Of a stretch of 6,743 nt of DNA, positions 4,918-6,743 are shown one piece after another. The notes under the pieces were generated by a model. The model ran no database searches. It saw only the letters and a program-made list of their open reading frames with translations, and was not told where the DNA came from. The stretch comes from Conexibacteraceae bacterium (GTDB taxonomy: Bacteria > Actinomycetota > Thermoleophilia > Solirubrobacterales > Solirubrobacteraceae): the NCBI GenBank assembly GCA_009785395.1, contig WQWK01000109.1, positions 1 to 6,743 on the forward strand, written 5' to 3'. The position numbers and the translations under genes are program-made. The first letter of the stretch is position 1, and every line of letters begins with the position of its first letter.

Positions 4918-5910
4918 TCACTCGCCGTGAGAGGCAGAGCGGCGCCTGACCTCAATCTGCAGCGAAGCATGGCGCGCCGTCCCCGGGTGCAGGGGCAGCA
5001 GCCGTCGCCCCTTGGCCCGAAGGTTCGCGATACCGTGCGCCGGCCAGCTGGTGTTTGGCTCGATCGCGGTCGTGTAGATCTGCCGGAACCAGGGAAACCC
5101 TGGGGTTGCGCGCAGCTCCTGCCAGAACCAGGCGGCCGGAAACAGCTCGAGCGGCCAGCGGAACTCGACCTCGAGGCCGAGCCGATGGTTCGTGAGCGAG
5201 TACGAGCCGTCGAGGAAATCGGTCAGGTAGCCGAGCACGGCGCGTCGCTCGCCGGCCGGCGGAAGCGTCGAGAGGTCGGCGACCCCTCCACTGACAAGCG
5301 GCACACGCGGCCAGTCGCAGGCGGTCCCGGCTGGAAGATCGGTGCCCGGGTCCCTCTCGTCGGTGACGAAGGTCCTTGCGCTTGTCGCGATCGTGACACC
5401 GGGCTCCAGGAAGGGCGGGCCGAACGCGGGGTGGTGGCCCCACATCACCTCGACGACGGAGTCACTCGTGTTCTCGACGGTCTCGTCGACCGTCAGCTCG
5501 CAGTCCTTCACCGTGATCACGCGGCGCAGCATCAGCGGCGCGGTGACCAGGCGCGTCGAACAGCGCGCGCCGGACTCGGTCAGTTCGTCGACCTGCCACT
5601 GCACCCGGCCGGCCTCGCCGTGAAAGCCCCACTCGACCCCGTGCTCAATGGCCGCGTCGCCGCCATTGGGCAGCAGGACCTGCCAGCCACCCGGATAGCT
5701 CTCGATCCAGCCGGAGAAGGAGTCCGCTGCGACTGTGGTCCGTCGCCCCGGCGCCCACGGGGTCTTCAGGAGCAGGTCGATACCGCTGGCGCGATCGATC
5801 AGCTCGTAGACATCGCAGCCCTTCTCGGGCAGCAGGGTCACCGTCAGCCCTGAGCTGTTCAGCTCGATCGCGTCCCAGGGCCCGCGACGCGCGCCCGCGC
5901 TAGTGGGCAT
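4918..5910 (-). CDS. Aldose 1-epimerase / galactose-mutarotase-like protein
   Basis: A 330-residue beta-rich protein of the galactose mutarotase-like superfamily, expected to interconvert alpha and beta anomers of a sugar in the cytoplasm. Visible features are LLPEKGCDVYEL (26-37), FSGWIESYPGGWQVLLPNGG (65-84), the GFHGEAGRVQW block with H97 (95-105), WGHHPAFGPP with H159/H160 (157-166) and the late acid E284 in TTAIEPNTSWP (280-290). In GalM-type enzymes a histidine and a C-terminal glutamate do acid/base catalysis; H160 and E284 are the best candidates. The length is normal for the family. The frame stays open to about 6093, but the upstream part is shadow of the binding-protein gene. The ATG at 5910 (MPTSAGARRG) is chosen because it leaves an 11-base overlap with that gene and precedes the first conserved strand. 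No good ribosome binding site is seen, so translation is probably coupled. The sugar is unknown. A DUF4432-like non-enzymatic relative is an alternative. Confidence 0.85.
   Translation of the reverse strand: MPTSAGARRGPWDAIELNSSGLTVTLLPEKGCDVYELIDRASGIDLLLKTPWAPGRRTTVAADSFSGWIESYPGGWQVLLPNGGDAAIEHGVEWGFHGEAGRVQWQVDELTESGARCSTRLVTAPLMLRRVITVKDCELTVDETVENTSDSVVEVMWGHHPAFGPPFLEPGVTIATSARTFVTDERDPGTDLPAGTACDWPRVPLVSGGVADLSTLPPAGERRAVLGYLTDFLDGSYSLTNHRLGLEVEFRWPLELFPAAWFWQELRATPGFPWFRQIYTTAIEPNTSWPAHGIANLRAKGRRLLPLHPGTARHASLQIEVRRRSASHGE
5900..5910. other. 11-base overlap between binding-protein and epimerase genes
   Basis: The binding-protein stop codon TAG occupies 5902-5900 on the minus strand, and the preferred epimerase ATG is at 5910-5908, so the two frames share 11 bases. 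It suggests coupled expression of uptake and the first metabolic step. Confidence 0.65.
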
Positions 5911-6743
5911 CGGCCGCCAGGGACTCGCGGTAGAGCCCGTCGAGCACATCGAGGATCTCCTGCGGCTCGCCACCGGAGCGCAGAAACCCGTGCAGGAGGT
6001 CGCCTCCCTGGTTCTGGACGAGCAGGGCCCCCGGGTAGCGCGGACGCAGGAATCCCGCGTCCAGCCCCGGAAGTGTGTCCAGGAAGTAGTCACCCGTGAT
6101 CGCGTTGGCGTGCGGGTCCAGCCATGCCGCGCGGTGACCGGGCTGGCCCGCGGCGTCCACGTACGCGGTCCGCTGAATCTCCGGCCCCGCGACGAACTCC
6201 AGGTAGGAGCCGGCGGCCTCCAGATCCGCGCAGCGTGCCGACACCGCGATTCCAGCGCCGCCGATCACCCCGCCGATGCCGCCCAGGCCGGCCGACGGGA
6301 CGGGTGCGAACCTGACGAGGTTCTCCCGGAACCCGGGCCGGCTGTAGTTCGAATAGCCGAACAGCATGGGGCTGTAGACGAGGGCGTCCGTGCTCGCCAT
6401 CTCGTCGAGCAGGCGTATGGGGTTCCAGCCGTACGCATCGGCCGGGCTCACGCCGGAGAGCCTCACGAGCAGGCTCAGCTTCTCAAGCATGAGATCGCGC
6501 TCAGCGATCTCGAATTCCCCGGCATAGGGCTGCGTCCCGGAATTGGCGATCAGCGTGAGCAGCGAGGTCATCGTGTCCACGGGCTGGTTGGGGAGCGCGA
6601 TCGACATCCCCTGCGCCTGCGCGCGCTCGCTGAGCACGAACACGTCCTCCCACGTCGCGGGCGGTCCCAGGCCGAGCTGCTCGAGGAGGTCGGGTCGATA
6701 CGCGCTCACGTAGCCCGCCGCGTCGATCGCCAGCGCCCACTGA
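5900..6743 (-). CDS. Carbohydrate ABC transporter solute-binding protein, N-terminus beyond window edge
   Basis: The frame is open from the right edge to TAG at 5902-5900: 280 residues, the C-terminal two thirds of a family 1 extracellular solute-binding protein (full members are about 400-450 residues). The first visible residues, QWALAIDAAGYVSAYRPDLL, match the hinge-side W.LPxD..gyvl.Yr.DLf pattern and run through the GTG at 6709, which is therefore internal and not a start. PPATWEDVFVLSERA follows, then an aromatic ligand-side stretch LFGYSNYSRPGF at fragment residues 127-138, FAPVPS, and the typical closing region YLEFVAGPEIQRTAYVDAAGQPGHRAAWLD at about fragment residues 180-209. The signal peptide, presumably a lipoprotein type, lies outside the window. 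It would deliver a sugar or sugar acid to permeases not seen here, and it heads the visible operon, suggesting that the downstream enzymes process its ligand. Family secure, ligand unknown. Confidence 0.9.
   Translation of the reverse strand, partial: QWALAIDAAGYVSAYRPDLLEQLGLGPPATWEDVFVLSERAQAQGMSIALPNQPVDTMTSLLTLIANSGTQPYAGEFEIAERDLMLEKLSLLVRLSGVSPADAYGWNPIRLLDEMASTDALVYSPMLFGYSNYSRPGFRENLVRFAPVPSAGLGGIGGVIGGAGIAVSARCADLEAAGSYLEFVAGPEIQRTAYVDAAGQPGHRAAWLDPHANAITGDYFLDTLPGLDAGFLRPRYPGALLVQNQGGDLLHGFLRSGGEPQEILDVLDGLYRESLAADAH

Noticed and set aside
4213..5853. Long plus-strand open frame of 546 codons antisense to the SDR and epimerase
   Set aside because: It is Arg-rich with no recognisable domain, lies opposite two well-supported genes and is explained by GC-rich third positions leaving the antisense frame without stops.
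5911..6093. Upstream extension of the epimerase frame to 6093
   Set aside because: It is shadow of the solute-binding-protein gene; conserved mutarotase features begin only after the ATG at 5910.
6707..6709. GTG at 6709 as the start of the solute-binding protein
   Set aside because: The frame stays open to the window edge and the upstream residues QWALAIDAAGY match the family, so this GTG is an internal valine codon.

Overview
The window is GC-rich bacterial DNA with strong G/C preference at third codon positions, GTG as well as ATG starts, and short or overlapping gene junctions. The protein families (secreted beta-propeller lectin-like protein, family 1 sugar-binding protein, CaiB/BaiF CoA-transferase, FabG-like reductases, PfkB kinase) fit a soil-type high-GC actinobacterium. 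A Thermoleophilia/Solirubrobacterales-like source is a guess from gene style; no marker gene is present. There are no RNA genes, CRISPR arrays or transposases, and no gene-free stretch above 300 bases.

Layout. (1) Bases 1-871, minus strand: the N-terminal part of a secreted protein built of about 50-residue tryptophan-rich repeats, cut by the left edge. (2) Bases 872-1028: a divergent intergenic region holding a 24-bp tandem repeat and the likely start signals of the next gene. (3) Bases 1029-1799, plus strand: a stand-alone short-chain dehydrogenase/reductase (SDR) of a divergent FabG-like subgroup. (4) Bases 1809-6743, minus strand: a compact operon read right to left: sugar ABC-transporter binding protein (5' end beyond the right edge), galactose-mutarotase-like epimerase (11-nt overlap), second SDR (57-nt spacing, good ribosome binding site), class III CoA-transferase (4-nt ATGA overlap) and PfkB/KdgK-type sugar-acid kinase (4-nt ATGA overlap). 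The operon converges on the first SDR with only 9 bases between the stop codons.

How the operon might work (inference): an imported sugar is mutarotated, oxidised by the NAD-type SDR, and a 2-keto-3-deoxy acid is phosphorylated by the kinase. The CoA-transferase does not belong to any textbook Entner-Doudoroff-like sugar-acid route. Its translational coupling to both neighbours is the strongest hint of an unusual pathway, perhaps involving a CoA thioester of a sugar-derived acid. No dehydratase or aldolase is visible here, so the pathway cannot be closed from this window.

A second theme is local in-frame repetition at protein edges or loops: a perfect (Ala-Ser-Gly)x8 leader on the kinase coded by a 9-bp tandem repeat, a degenerate hexapeptide repeat on the tail of the operon SDR, and a 24-bp duplication inside a proline-rich insert of the lone SDR.
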